From assembly GCF_001552135.1 (NCBI RefSeq), contig NZ_BCQP01000031.1, forward strand, positions 1-62,242: 62,242 nt of DNA, given 5' to 3'. Under the pieces are notes generated by a model. It ran no database searches. It had not been told where the DNA came from and saw nothing but the letters and a program-made list of their open reading frames with translations. The stretch is from Actinomadura chibensis NBRC 106107. Its GTDB lineage: Bacteria > Actinomycetota > Actinomycetes > Streptosporangiales > Streptosporangiaceae. A program made the position numbers and the translations under genes. This document shows, piece after piece, positions 25,301 through 33,268 of this stretch. How positions within the stretch are numbered: the stretch's first letter is position 1; each line of letters begins with the position of its first letter.

Positions 25301-28300
25301 GCGCCGCCGGGCTCGCCGGGCTGATCAAGACCGCGTACGCGCTGCACACCGGCGTCCTGCCGGGGACGCTGCACCTGTCCGAGCCCAACGCCGCGTGGAC
25401 GCCGGACGGCCCGTTCGCGTTCGGCGCCGCCGCGCGCCCGTGGGCGGCCCCGCCCGGCGGGCGGCACGCTGGGGTGAGCGGGTCCGGGATCGGCGGGACG
25501 AACTTCCACGCCGTCCTGTCCGGGTACGGCGGCGCGCCGGAGCCGGTGTCCGGGCTCGCGGAGTGGCCCGCCGAGCTGTTCCTGATCCGCGCCGCCGACC
25601 GGGCCGCCGCGCGGGAGGAGATCGACCGCCTGCTGGCCCTGCTCGACGGCGGCGCCCCGCCCCGGCTCCGCGACCTCGCCCGCACGGCCGCCGCGCTGGA
25701 CGGCCCCGTCCAGGCCGCCGTCGTCGCGACCGGCGTGGACGACCTCCGCCGCGCGCTCACCGCCGCCGCCGACTTCCGGACGGGGCCGGGCGTGTACGTC
25801 CCGTCCGGCGAGCCGGGGCAGGTCGCGTTCCTCTTCCCCGGCGAGGGCGGGGAGCGGCCGAACATGCTCGCCGGGCTGTTCGTCGCGTTCCCCCGCCTCC
25901 AGCGGCTGCTGCGCCTCGACGGCGGACGGCACGCGCCCGCCATGTTCCCGCCCGCCGCCTTCACCCCGGACGACGTCCGGCGGCAGCACGCCGCGATCAC
26001 CGACACCCGGGCCGCGCAGCCCGCGCTCGGCATCGCCGGGCTGGCGGTGCACCGGCTGCTCACCGCGCTCGGCGTCCACCCCGACGTCGCGGCCGGGCAC
26101 GGCTGCGGCGAGCTGGTCGCGCTCTGCGCCGCCGGGGTGTTCGACGACGCGGACCTGATCGAGCTGAGCTCCGCCCGCGCCGAGGCGGTGCTCGCCGCCG
26201 CCGGGGCCGATCCCGGCGCGATGGCCGCCGTCGCCGCGCCGCTGCACGCCGTCCGCGAGCTGCTGGCCGGGCTGTCGGAGGTCGTCGTCGCCCACCACGA
26301 CGCGCCCCGCCGGGTCGTGGTCGCCGGGACGTCCGGCGGGCTGGAGCGGGCGCTCGCCGTCCTGTCCGGGGCGGGCGTCGCCGCCGAGCGGCTGCCGGCG
26401 CCGTGCGCGTTCCACAGCCCGCTCGTCGGCGCCGCGGCGGCGGGCCTGCGCGCCGAGCTGGCCCGCCGCGACCTGCGCTCGCCCGCGTTCCCGGTCTGGG
26501 CGAACACGACCGCCGCGCCCTACGACGCCGACCCCGCCGAGCTGGCCGTGACGCTCGCCGGGCAGCTCGCCACGCCCGTCCGGTTCGTGGAGCAGATCGA
26601 GGCGATGTACGCGGCGGGCGCCCGCGTCTTCGTCGAGGCGGGGCCGGGCAGCGTCCTGACCGGGCTGGTCGGCGAGATCCTCGGGGAGCGTCCGCACACC
26701 GCCGTGAGCTGCGACGCGCCCGGCGAGAACGCCCTCGTCCGGTTCCTGCACGCGCTCGCCGAACTCGCCGCGGCCGGGGTGCCGGTCGACCCGCTGCCCC
26801 TGTTCGCCGGGCGGGACGCCCGCGCGCTCTCCGGCCCCGCCCGGGCGCCCGGCTGGATCGTGAACGGCCACCTTGTCCGGACGGCCGACGGCGGCTACCC
26901 GCCGGGGGCGCTCCGGCCCGCCGAACGCGTCCGGGACGACGGCGGCGCGGGCGGCTCGGCGGCCGCCGTCCTCGAATACCTGCGCGCGGGACGCGAGATG
27001 ATCGCCGCGCAGCGCGAGGTCATCCTGCGCCACCTCGGCGCGATCCCGCCCGACGCGCCGGGCCCCGGGCCCGCCGACGTGCCCGCGCCGCGCCCGGTGC
27101 TGCCCGGCGAGACGCTGCCCGCGCCCGTGGAGGCGCCGCGCGACGACCACGCCGCCGTCCCCGAGGCGGTCGGCGCGCGGACCGCTCGCACCGAGACCAT
27201 GGTCGACGACGGTGCCGAGGCCGCCGCGCCCCCGGCGCCCGTCGTCCCGGCGCAGGCGAGCGGGCCCGAGCCGACGACGCGGCCCGGCGTCGTCCGGCAG
27301 GTGCCGCGCGTCGTGGAACTGGACGCGCTGCCCCGCCCGCCCGAGTCGGGCACCGAGTTCACCGGACGCGGCTTCCAGATCGTGGACGACGGCCGCGGCG
27401 TGGCGCTGGAGCTGGCCGTCCTCCTCGAACGGCACGGCGCGCGGGTGCGGACCGCGCACGACGCGGAGGCGGACGGCGACCACCGCGACGGGCTCGTCCA
27501 CCTGGCGGCGCTGCGGCCGGGCGAGCCGGGGATCCTGCCGCGCGCCTACGGCGGGATCCGCCGCGCGCTGGCGGGCGGGCCGCGCTGGCTCGTCCTCGTG
27601 AGCGGCGCGGGCGGGACGTTCGGCCGCCGCTACGCCGGAGGCGGCATCGGCGACCCGGCCCCCGGCGCCGGGCTCGGCGGCCTGGCCCGCACGATCGCCC
27701 AAGAGCACCCCGAGGTGCACGTCCGCGCGCTGGACGTCGACACCAAGGAGACGCCCCGCGCGATCGCGCAGCGGATCCTCGCCGAGCTGCTCGACCCGGA
27801 CGGCCCGGTCGTCGTCGGGCACGAGGGCGAGCGGCGGAACGGGCTGAGCGTCGTCCCGGCCGACCTGGACGGCGACCCCGCCCCGCCGGTGGAGCCGGAC
27901 GGCGTCGTCCTCCTCACCGGCGGCGCCCGCGGCGTCACCGCCCGCCTCGCCCTCGAACTGGCCCGCGCGAGCGGCTGCCACCTGGAGATCATCGGCCGGA
28001 CGCCGGAGCCCCGCGGGGAGCCCGCGTTCCCCGACGCCCCGGACGAGCCCGCGCTGCGCCGCACCCTCGTCGCCGAGGGGAACCGGCAGCCCGCCGAGAT
28101 CGAGGCGACGATCCGCACGGTCCTCGTCGAGCGGGAGAAGCGGCGGAACCTGGACGCGCTGCGGCGGCACGCGGCGTCCGTCCGCTACCACGCGGCCGAC
28201 GTGCGCGACCCGAACGCCGTCCGCGGCGTCGTCGACAACGCCTACCTCCGGCACGGCCGCCTCGACGGCGTCGTGCACGGCGCGGGCGTCGCCGAGGACC

Positions 28301-28704
28301 GCCTCGTCCGCGACAAGAGCCCCGAGTCGTTCGACCGCGTGTTCCGGACGAAGGTGGACGGCGCGTGCGCGCTCGCCCAGGCCGTCCGCCCGGACCTCGG
28401 GTTCTTCGTCGTGCTCGGCAGCGTCGCGGGCGTCGCCGGCAACCGGGGGCAGGCCGACCACGCGGCGGCGAACGACGCCTGCGACACGCTCGCGCACGTC
28501 TGGCGGACGCGGCTGCGCGGCCGCGTCCTCGTCGCCGACTGGGGCCCGTGGGCGGGCGTCGGCATGGTGACGCCGGAGCTCGCGCGCGAGTACGCGCGGC
28601 TCGGCGTCGGCCTGGTCGACCCGGACGCGGGCGCCGCCGCGCTCCTGCGCGAGATCGCGCACGGCCACGAGACGCAGGTCGTGTTCACGGGGGCCGTCCG
28701 GTGA
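22357..28704 (+). CDS. Multidomain polyketide/PUFA-like synthase subunit 1: NMO-NMO-KS(inactive)-AT(inactive)-KR-like
   Basis: 2115 aa from TTG 22357, with a G-rich Shine-Dalgarno. Residues 20-225 and 265-500 are two nitronate-monooxygenase-like flavin barrels (RGSEAGGRTG; VQGPMAHVSDGSAFAGAVAQ, EGRECGGHVG, FAGGIHDERSA), related to the PfaD enoyl reductase. Residues 625-1060 are a ketosynthase, but the active Cys is Gly808 (DAAGAAS) and the first His is Asp941 (VEADGTG), as in chain length factors. Residues 1150-1500 are an acyltransferase whose GHSxG Ser is Gly1249 (GHGCGE). A linker precedes a ketoreductase (TGGARGVTA) in which the catalytic Tyr is His2035 (GQADHAAAND). No ACP found inside. 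Likely a scaffold plus reductase partner of subunit 2, to which it is coupled by GTGA. Confidence 0.85.
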   Translation: MAADEYGRGPGDRPLPGARPGIIGVTPFGRPVPGLAVAVARAGGTGVLDLGADRASALAALADVRRWWTGPFGVRVPAGCRVRPDELPDAVDTVIVDAPLLHPDEPVDVAGFARGRRLLVEVVGPEEAAAALAAARAHTGDVALIARGSEAGGRTGALSTFVLLQRLLADPALDVPVYAAGGIGTHSAAAAVAGGAAGVVLDAQLAHVREMDSPADAVSGRPLAVGRDGPLAAALAARYKTAGGVVRAVREAIDAHLRAAVRAEPLARRGGDPVVVQGPMAHVSDGSAFAGAVAQDGGLPFLALALMDGDRVRDLLRETASRLGGRPWGVGVLGSAPPEARDAQLAAVRESRPPYALIGGGGPAQAAPLEAAGIRTYLYVPSPDLLDLYLAEGARRFVFEGRECGGHVGPQASLPLWDAQVERLTESGIDPAELSVMFAGGIHDERSAAMVAALAGPLAERGADVRVLMGTAYLFTSEAVAAGAILPGYQDAALGCATTALLETSPGHAVRCARTPYVDTFHETRRELEQAGTPRREVRRRLEKLNLVRLRVASKGLRRAAPVDAAAQRSDGMFLMGEVAALRTATTGVAALHEQVTSGATAFLAARAAELGVGRSVPAAPARPADVAIVGIGCVLPGAADADAYWANVVGGVDSVTEVARWDPEIHHGPPEEGKTPSKRGGFLPDVPFDALAHGISPDALGAVEPVQLLAVEAASRALRDAGYADRPFDRSRASVVFGAGGGGDLGTAYATRAALASYYGEVPPALDALLPRPAEESCTGVLTSVIAGRIANLLDLGGANYTVDAAGAASLAALDAACKDLATGASDMVLCGGADLRTGVQDHLLLAAAGALSPSGRCAAFDASADGVALAEGVACVVLKRLADAERDGDRIYAVVRAVAGAGDGGGLMAPRAEGRRLALDRAYERAGVPPASVGLVEADGTGAEAGDRAELAALSAVFAAAAPGAVTLGSVKSQIGHAGCAAGLAGLIKTAYALHTGVLPGTLHLSEPNAAWTPDGPFAFGAAARPWAAPPGGRHAGVSGSGIGGTNFHAVLSGYGGAPEPVSGLAEWPAELFLIRAADRAAAREEIDRLLALLDGGAPPRLRDLARTAAALDGPVQAAVVATGVDDLRRALTAAADFRTGPGVYVPSGEPGQVAFLFPGEGGERPNMLAGLFVAFPRLQRLLRLDGGRHAPAMFPPAAFTPDDVRRQHAAITDTRAAQPALGIAGLAVHRLLTALGVHPDVAAGHGCGELVALCAAGVFDDADLIELSSARAEAVLAAAGADPGAMAAVAAPLHAVRELLAGLSEVVVAHHDAPRRVVVAGTSGGLERALAVLSGAGVAAERLPAPCAFHSPLVGAAAAGLRAELARRDLRSPAFPVWANTTAAPYDADPAELAVTLAGQLATPVRFVEQIEAMYAAGARVFVEAGPGSVLTGLVGEILGERPHTAVSCDAPGENALVRFLHALAELAAAGVPVDPLPLFAGRDARALSGPARAPGWIVNGHLVRTADGGYPPGALRPAERVRDDGGAGGSAAAVLEYLRAGREMIAAQREVILRHLGAIPPDAPGPGPADVPAPRPVLPGETLPAPVEAPRDDHAAVPEAVGARTARTETMVDDGAEAAAPPAPVVPAQASGPEPTTRPGVVRQVPRVVELDALPRPPESGTEFTGRGFQIVDDGRGVALELAVLLERHGARVRTAHDAEADGDHRDGLVHLAALRPGEPGILPRAYGGIRRALAGGPRWLVLVSGAGGTFGRRYAGGGIGDPAPGAGLGGLARTIAQEHPEVHVRALDVDTKETPRAIAQRILAELLDPDGPVVVGHEGERRNGLSVVPADLDGDPAPPVEPDGVVLLTGGARGVTARLALELARASGCHLEIIGRTPEPRGEPAFPDAPDEPALRRTLVAEGNRQPAEIEATIRTVLVEREKRRNLDALRRHAASVRYHAADVRDPNAVRGVVDNAYLRHGRLDGVVHGAGVAEDRLVRDKSPESFDRVFRTKVDGACALAQAVRPDLGFFVVLGSVAGVAGNRGQADHAAANDACDTLAHVWRTRLRGRVLVADWGPWAGVGMVTPELAREYARLGVGLVDPDAGAAALLREIAHGHETQVVFTGAVR

Positions 28705-31700
28705 GCCGCGCGGCGGACGCGGCGCGCGAGCCGATCGCGATCGTCGGCGCCGGGGCGGTGTTCCCCGGCGCGGGGTCGGCGGCCGAGCTGTGGCGCAACG
28801 TCCTCGCCGGGGTCGACGCGATCACCGACGTCCCGGCCGGGCGCTGGGACCCCGCGCTCTACTACGACCCGGACGCCTACGACCGCGCGCCGGAGAGCGA
28901 CCGCTTCTACTGCAAGCGCGGCGGGTTCGTCGACGAGCACGCCACCGTCGACCCGGCCCGGCTCGGGATCACGCCCGCCGCCGTCCCCGGGATGGAGCCC
29001 GACCAGCTCCTCGCGCTGCGCGCCGCGGCCGCCGCGATCGCGGACGCGGGCGGCGACGAGCGGCTGCCCGACCGGTCCGGGATCGGCGTGGTCGTCGGGC
29101 GCGGCGGCTACATCACCCCGGGCGTGGCGCGGTGCGACCAGCGGGTCAGCGTGTCGCACCAGGTCGCCGGGGTGCTCGCGGAGCTCGTGCCCGAGCTCGG
29201 GAGCGGGCGGCTGGAGGAGATCCGGCGCGCGTTCCGCGACCGGCTCGGCCCGGACGGGCCGGACGCGCCGGCCGGGCTCGTCCCGAGCTTCGCCGCGTCC
29301 CGCATCGCGAACCGGTTCGACCTGCGCGGCCCCGCCTACACGCTGGACGCGGCGTGCGCGTCGTCGCTGCTCGCCGTCGAGCACGCCGTGCGGGCGCTGC
29401 GCGGCGGGCAGGCCGACGCGATGCTGGCGGGCGCCGTCCACCACGCGCACCACGTCACGGTGTGGAGCGTGTTCAGCCGGCTCCGCGCGCTGAGCCCGTC
29501 CGGGACCATCCGCCCGTTCGACCGGTCGGCGGACGGCACGCTCCTCGCCGAGGGCACCGGGATCGTCCTGCTCAAGCGCCTGTCGGACGCCGAGCGCGCC
29601 GGTGACCGGATCCACGCGGTGATCGTCGGGGTCGGGTCGTCCAGCGACGGGCGCGCGACGAGCATCATGAGCCCGCTCGTGGACGGGCAGGTCCTCGCCG
29701 TCGAGCGGGCCTGGCGGGACGCGGGCCTCGACCCGGCCGAGCCCGGCGCGGTCGGCCTCGTCGAGGCGCACGGCACCGCGACCCCGGCGGGCGACGAGGC
29801 GGAGCTCGCGACGCTGCGCCGCGTCTTCGGCGCCGCCGGGCCGCCGATCGGGCTCGGCACGGTCAAGTCGATGATCGGGCACGCGATGCCCGCCGCCGGG
29901 ATCGCCGGGCTGATCAAGGCCGCGTACGCGCTGCGCGACGGCGTCCTGCCGCCGACCCTGCACGTGGACGACCCGCACCCGGCGCTCGCGGACGGCCGCC
30001 TGCGGCCGGTCCGGGAGGCCGCCGAGTGGGAGCGCGGACCGGGTCCGCGCCGCGCCGTGGTCGACGCGTTCGGGTTCGGCGGCGCGAACGCGCACGTCGT
30101 CCTGGAGGAGCCGCCGTCGTGCCGGGCCCGGCGCCGCCGCGCGCCCGACCCTCCATCGTCGTCGGCGGAGGAGGGCGTGCTCAGGCTCGCCGCCCGGACG
30201 GCGGAGGAGCTGGCCGCCGCGCTCGCCGCCCCCGACGACGAGCTGCTCGCCCGGGTGCCGGACGACCCGCCCGACCTCCCCTGCCGCCTCGCGATCGTCG
30301 CGCCGACCCCGCGCAGGCTCGACCTCGCGCGGGCGGTCGTGCAGCGCGGGACGCCGTGGCGCGGCCGCAGCGACGTCTGGTTCGCGCCCCGCCCGCTGCT
30401 CGCCGAGGGCGGGCGGCTGGCCTTCCTCTTCCCCGGGTTCGAGCCCGCCTTCGACCCGCGCGTGGACGACGTCGCCGCCCGCTTCGGCCTCCCCGGACCC
30501 GGTCTCACCGGACGCGCCGACCTGCCCGGCCGCGCCGCCGACGCGCTGGGCGTCGGCCGCCTGCTCGCCGCCGCGCTCGCCGGACTCGGCGTCGAACCCG
30601 ACGTCGTCGCGGGCCACGGCGCCGGCGAATGGACGGCGATGACCGTCGCCGGGATGTGCGAGCCGGACGAGGTGGAGGCGCTCGTCCGCTCCCTGGACGA
30701 GGAGGCGCCCGGCGTCGTCTACGCGGCGCTCGGCTGCGGCGCGGACCGGGCGGCGGACGCCGTCGCCGGACGTCCCGGCGTGTTCGTCAGCCACGACAAC
30801 TGCCCGCACCAGTCGGTGGTCTGCGGCCCGGAGGACGAGGTGCGCGACGTCCTCGGCCGGCTCGCCGCCGAGGGCGTCCTCGGCCGGGAGCTGCCGTTCC
30901 GGGCCGGGTTCCACACGCCGCTGGCGGACGCGCACGGGAAGCGGGCGCGGCGCGCGCTGGAGGCCCTGACGGTGCGGGAGCCGCGCGTGCCGCCGTGGTC
31001 GGCGACGACGGCCGCGCCCTTCCCGCGGGAGCCCGCCGCCGTCCGCGAGCTGGCCGTCCGGCACGTGCTCGAACCCGTCCGGTTCAGCGAGCTCGTGGAA
31101 GAGCTGTACGGCGCGGCCCGCGTCCGGGTGTTCGTGCAGGTCGGGCCCGGCAGCCTCACCGGCTTCGTCGCCGACCGGCTGGACGGGCGCGAGCACCTCG
31201 CGATGGCCGCGAACGTGCCGGAACGCGACGGGACGGCCCAGCTCCGCCGCGTCGTCGCCGCGCTGTGGGCCGAGGGGTACGGGGCGTCCGCGCCGCCGCC
31301 CGCGCCCGCCGGGGGCGTCCGGCTCGACCTCGGCACGCCGCTGGTTAGGCTGGACGGCGCCGTCCCGCCGCTGCGCCTCGCGGCCGGGGTGCCGCCGCTG
31401 CCCGCGGGCGATCCCGTCCTCGCCGAGCTGGAGGCGCTGCTCAACGACGCGGCGACCGGGGCGCAGTCCGTCGTGGAGGCGTTCGGCGCCGGGCCCGCCG
31501 TGGCGGAGGCCGCCGCGCCGCCGCCGGGACCCGCCGAGCTGTCGGTGACCCGGGTCTTCTCCGTGGACGCCATGCCCTACCTCGCCGACCACTGCGTGTT
31601 CCCGCAGGCGCCCGGCTGGCCCGACCTGTCGGACCGGTTCCCGATCGTCCCGCTGGCGACGCTGCTGGAGGTCATGGCGGAGACGGCGCGGGAGCTGCTG

Positions 31701-32960
31701 CCGGGCCTCGTGGTCGTCGGGTTCGAGCACGTCCGGGCCGTCCGCTGGGTGGTGGCGGCGCCGCCGACCACCGCCGAGATCACCGCGTACCCGGTGGGGC
31801 AGGGCGACCGCCCGCGCAAGGTGAAGGTCGTCGTCCAGGGGTACGCGGACGGGACGGTCCTGCTCGCCGAGCGGCACCCGCCGCCGCCCGCGCCGGACCG
31901 CACGCCGCTGACCATCGAAGGCCCCCCGATCGTCACCGCCGAACGGCTGTACGAGGAACGCTGGATGTTCCACGGGCCGCGCTTCCGCGGCATCAAGGAG
32001 ATCACCGCGCTGGCGGAGGACGGCGTCCGGGCCGTCCTGACCTCGCTGCCCGCCCCCGGCGCGCTCCTGGACAGCGCGGGCCAGCTCTGCGGCCACTGGA
32101 TCCAGGTCTACGGCGACACCAACCAGACCGTGTTCCCGGTGGGCGTCGAGCACGTCTCCCTGTACGGGCCGCTGCCGCCCGAAGGCGAACGCCTCGCCAC
32201 GACGATCTGGAACCAGTCCCTGACCGACACGACCATGCGCTGCTCCGCCGAGCTGGTCCGCGAGAACGGGACGGTCTGGGCCCGCGTCGACGGCTGGACC
32301 ACCCACCGCTTCTACACCGACGAGGCCCTCTGGCGGATGAGGTTCACCGCCGAGGTCTCCGGGACGGGGGAGCCGCAGCCCGGCGGCTGGTGCCTCGCCC
32401 GGCGGCGGTGGGACGGCACCGCGTCCCGCGACCTGCTCATGCGCCAGTACCTGCGCGCCGCCGAGCGCGCCGAGTACGAGGCCCTGCCCCCGTTCGCGCA
32501 GGGCGCCTGGCTGCTCGGACGGATCGCGGCCAAGGACGCCGTCCGCGACCACCTCTGGCGCAACGGGCACGGGCCGCTGTTCCCGGCGGAGCTCCGCGTC
32601 CGGTCCGGCGCGTCCGGTCCGGTCGTCACCGGGCCGTTCGACGACCCCCTCGGGGTCTCGATCGCCTCGGACGCCGAACTGGGCGTCGCGCTCGTCCGGC
32701 ACGGCCGCGAACCGGCGGGCATCGGGCTCGCGCCGAGCGACGCCGACGGACGGCTCCGCGCCGCCAAGCAGGCGGTGCTCCAGGCCATCGACGCCGGCCG
32801 GGCGCGGCCGGAGCTCGTCGTGACCGTCGCCGACGCCGAGCGGCTCCTCATCGCCGCGGACGGCACGGTCACGACGGTGGAGACCCGCGAACTCGAAGGA
32901 CACGTCGTCGCCTGGACGGTCGCGTCCGGCGGCACCGACATGGAGGAGGCCCGCGCATGA
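28701..32960 (+). CDS. Multidomain synthase subunit 2: KS-AT(inactive)-DH-PPTase-like
   Basis: 1419 aa from a GTG overlapping subunit 1. The ketosynthase (about 15-470) is fully equipped: Cys219 (DAACASS), His357 (VEAHGTA), His394 (MIGHAMPAAG). The acyltransferase (about 560-860) has Gly640 in place of the Ser nucleophile (GHGAGE). A double-hotdog dehydratase (about 935-1215) keeps His964 (YLADHCVFP) and Asp1124 (LLDSAGQ). The end (about 1240-1410) resembles the 4'-phosphopantetheinyl transferase-like tails of enediyne and PUFA-type synthases (GRIAAKDAVRD, VSIAS), but the usual GID is GIG and KEA is KQA. It should condense and dehydrate acyl chains on the separate ACP encoded next; acyl loading must come from elsewhere. 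Confidence 0.85.
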   Translation: MSRAADAAREPIAIVGAGAVFPGAGSAAELWRNVLAGVDAITDVPAGRWDPALYYDPDAYDRAPESDRFYCKRGGFVDEHATVDPARLGITPAAVPGMEPDQLLALRAAAAAIADAGGDERLPDRSGIGVVVGRGGYITPGVARCDQRVSVSHQVAGVLAELVPELGSGRLEEIRRAFRDRLGPDGPDAPAGLVPSFAASRIANRFDLRGPAYTLDAACASSLLAVEHAVRALRGGQADAMLAGAVHHAHHVTVWSVFSRLRALSPSGTIRPFDRSADGTLLAEGTGIVLLKRLSDAERAGDRIHAVIVGVGSSSDGRATSIMSPLVDGQVLAVERAWRDAGLDPAEPGAVGLVEAHGTATPAGDEAELATLRRVFGAAGPPIGLGTVKSMIGHAMPAAGIAGLIKAAYALRDGVLPPTLHVDDPHPALADGRLRPVREAAEWERGPGPRRAVVDAFGFGGANAHVVLEEPPSCRARRRRAPDPPSSSAEEGVLRLAARTAEELAAALAAPDDELLARVPDDPPDLPCRLAIVAPTPRRLDLARAVVQRGTPWRGRSDVWFAPRPLLAEGGRLAFLFPGFEPAFDPRVDDVAARFGLPGPGLTGRADLPGRAADALGVGRLLAAALAGLGVEPDVVAGHGAGEWTAMTVAGMCEPDEVEALVRSLDEEAPGVVYAALGCGADRAADAVAGRPGVFVSHDNCPHQSVVCGPEDEVRDVLGRLAAEGVLGRELPFRAGFHTPLADAHGKRARRALEALTVREPRVPPWSATTAAPFPREPAAVRELAVRHVLEPVRFSELVEELYGAARVRVFVQVGPGSLTGFVADRLDGREHLAMAANVPERDGTAQLRRVVAALWAEGYGASAPPPAPAGGVRLDLGTPLVRLDGAVPPLRLAAGVPPLPAGDPVLAELEALLNDAATGAQSVVEAFGAGPAVAEAAAPPPGPAELSVTRVFSVDAMPYLADHCVFPQAPGWPDLSDRFPIVPLATLLEVMAETARELLPGLVVVGFEHVRAVRWVVAAPPTTAEITAYPVGQGDRPRKVKVVVQGYADGTVLLAERHPPPPAPDRTPLTIEGPPIVTAERLYEERWMFHGPRFRGIKEITALAEDGVRAVLTSLPAPGALLDSAGQLCGHWIQVYGDTNQTVFPVGVEHVSLYGPLPPEGERLATTIWNQSLTDTTMRCSAELVRENGTVWARVDGWTTHRFYTDEALWRMRFTAEVSGTGEPQPGGWCLARRRWDGTASRDLLMRQYLRAAERAEYEALPPFAQGAWLLGRIAAKDAVRDHLWRNGHGPLFPAELRVRSGASGPVVTGPFDDPLGVSIASDAELGVALVRHGREPAGIGLAPSDADGRLRAAKQAVLQAIDAGRARPELVVTVADAERLLIAADGTVTTVETRELEGHVVAWTVASGGTDMEEARA

Positions 32961-33268
32961 ACCCACCCGCAGACGACGTCCTGGCCGAGGTCGTCCGGGC
33001 GCTGACCGACGTGGTGGGGGAGGGCCTCCCGCGCGGCGCGGAGATCGGCCACGGCACCGCGCTCGGCGACGACCTCGCGCTGGAGAGCATCGAGCTCGTC
33101 GCGCTGGTCGACCGGCTCCGCGCCCGCTACGGCGACCGCGCCGACCTGCCCGGCTTCATCGCCGGGCTGGACCTCGACCAGATCATGAACCTCACCGTCG
33201 GGGACGTGGCCGACCACATCGCGGGCCGGTCCGCCGGGGCTCCGGCGGACGCCGGGACCGCCCGGTGA
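32957..33268 (+). CDS. Stand-alone acyl carrier protein
   Basis: 103 aa, ATG overlapping the stop of synthase subunit 2 (ATGA). The helix II phosphopantetheine site is LGDDLALESIELVALVDRL, with Ser of the ESI variant of the DSL motif at about residue 44. The helices before and after are normal, though the loop ERYG..ADLPGFIAGLDLDQIMNLTVGDVADHI is longer than in FabF-type ACPs and typical of loading or iterative PKS ACPs. As neither synthase subunit shows an internal ACP, this protein should carry the growing chain. Confidence 0.9.
   Translation: MNPPADDVLAEVVRALTDVVGEGLPRGAEIGHGTALGDDLALESIELVALVDRLRARYGDRADLPGFIAGLDLDQIMNLTVGDVADHIAGRSAGAPADAGTAR

Noticed and set aside
22222..28668. Very long open frame (over 2100 codons) on the minus strand opposite the synthase gene
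   Set aside because: It is a GC-skew shadow: the composition is Arg/Gly/Ala/Pro-rich without any domain, while the plus strand shows clear NMO, KS, AT and KR motifs.
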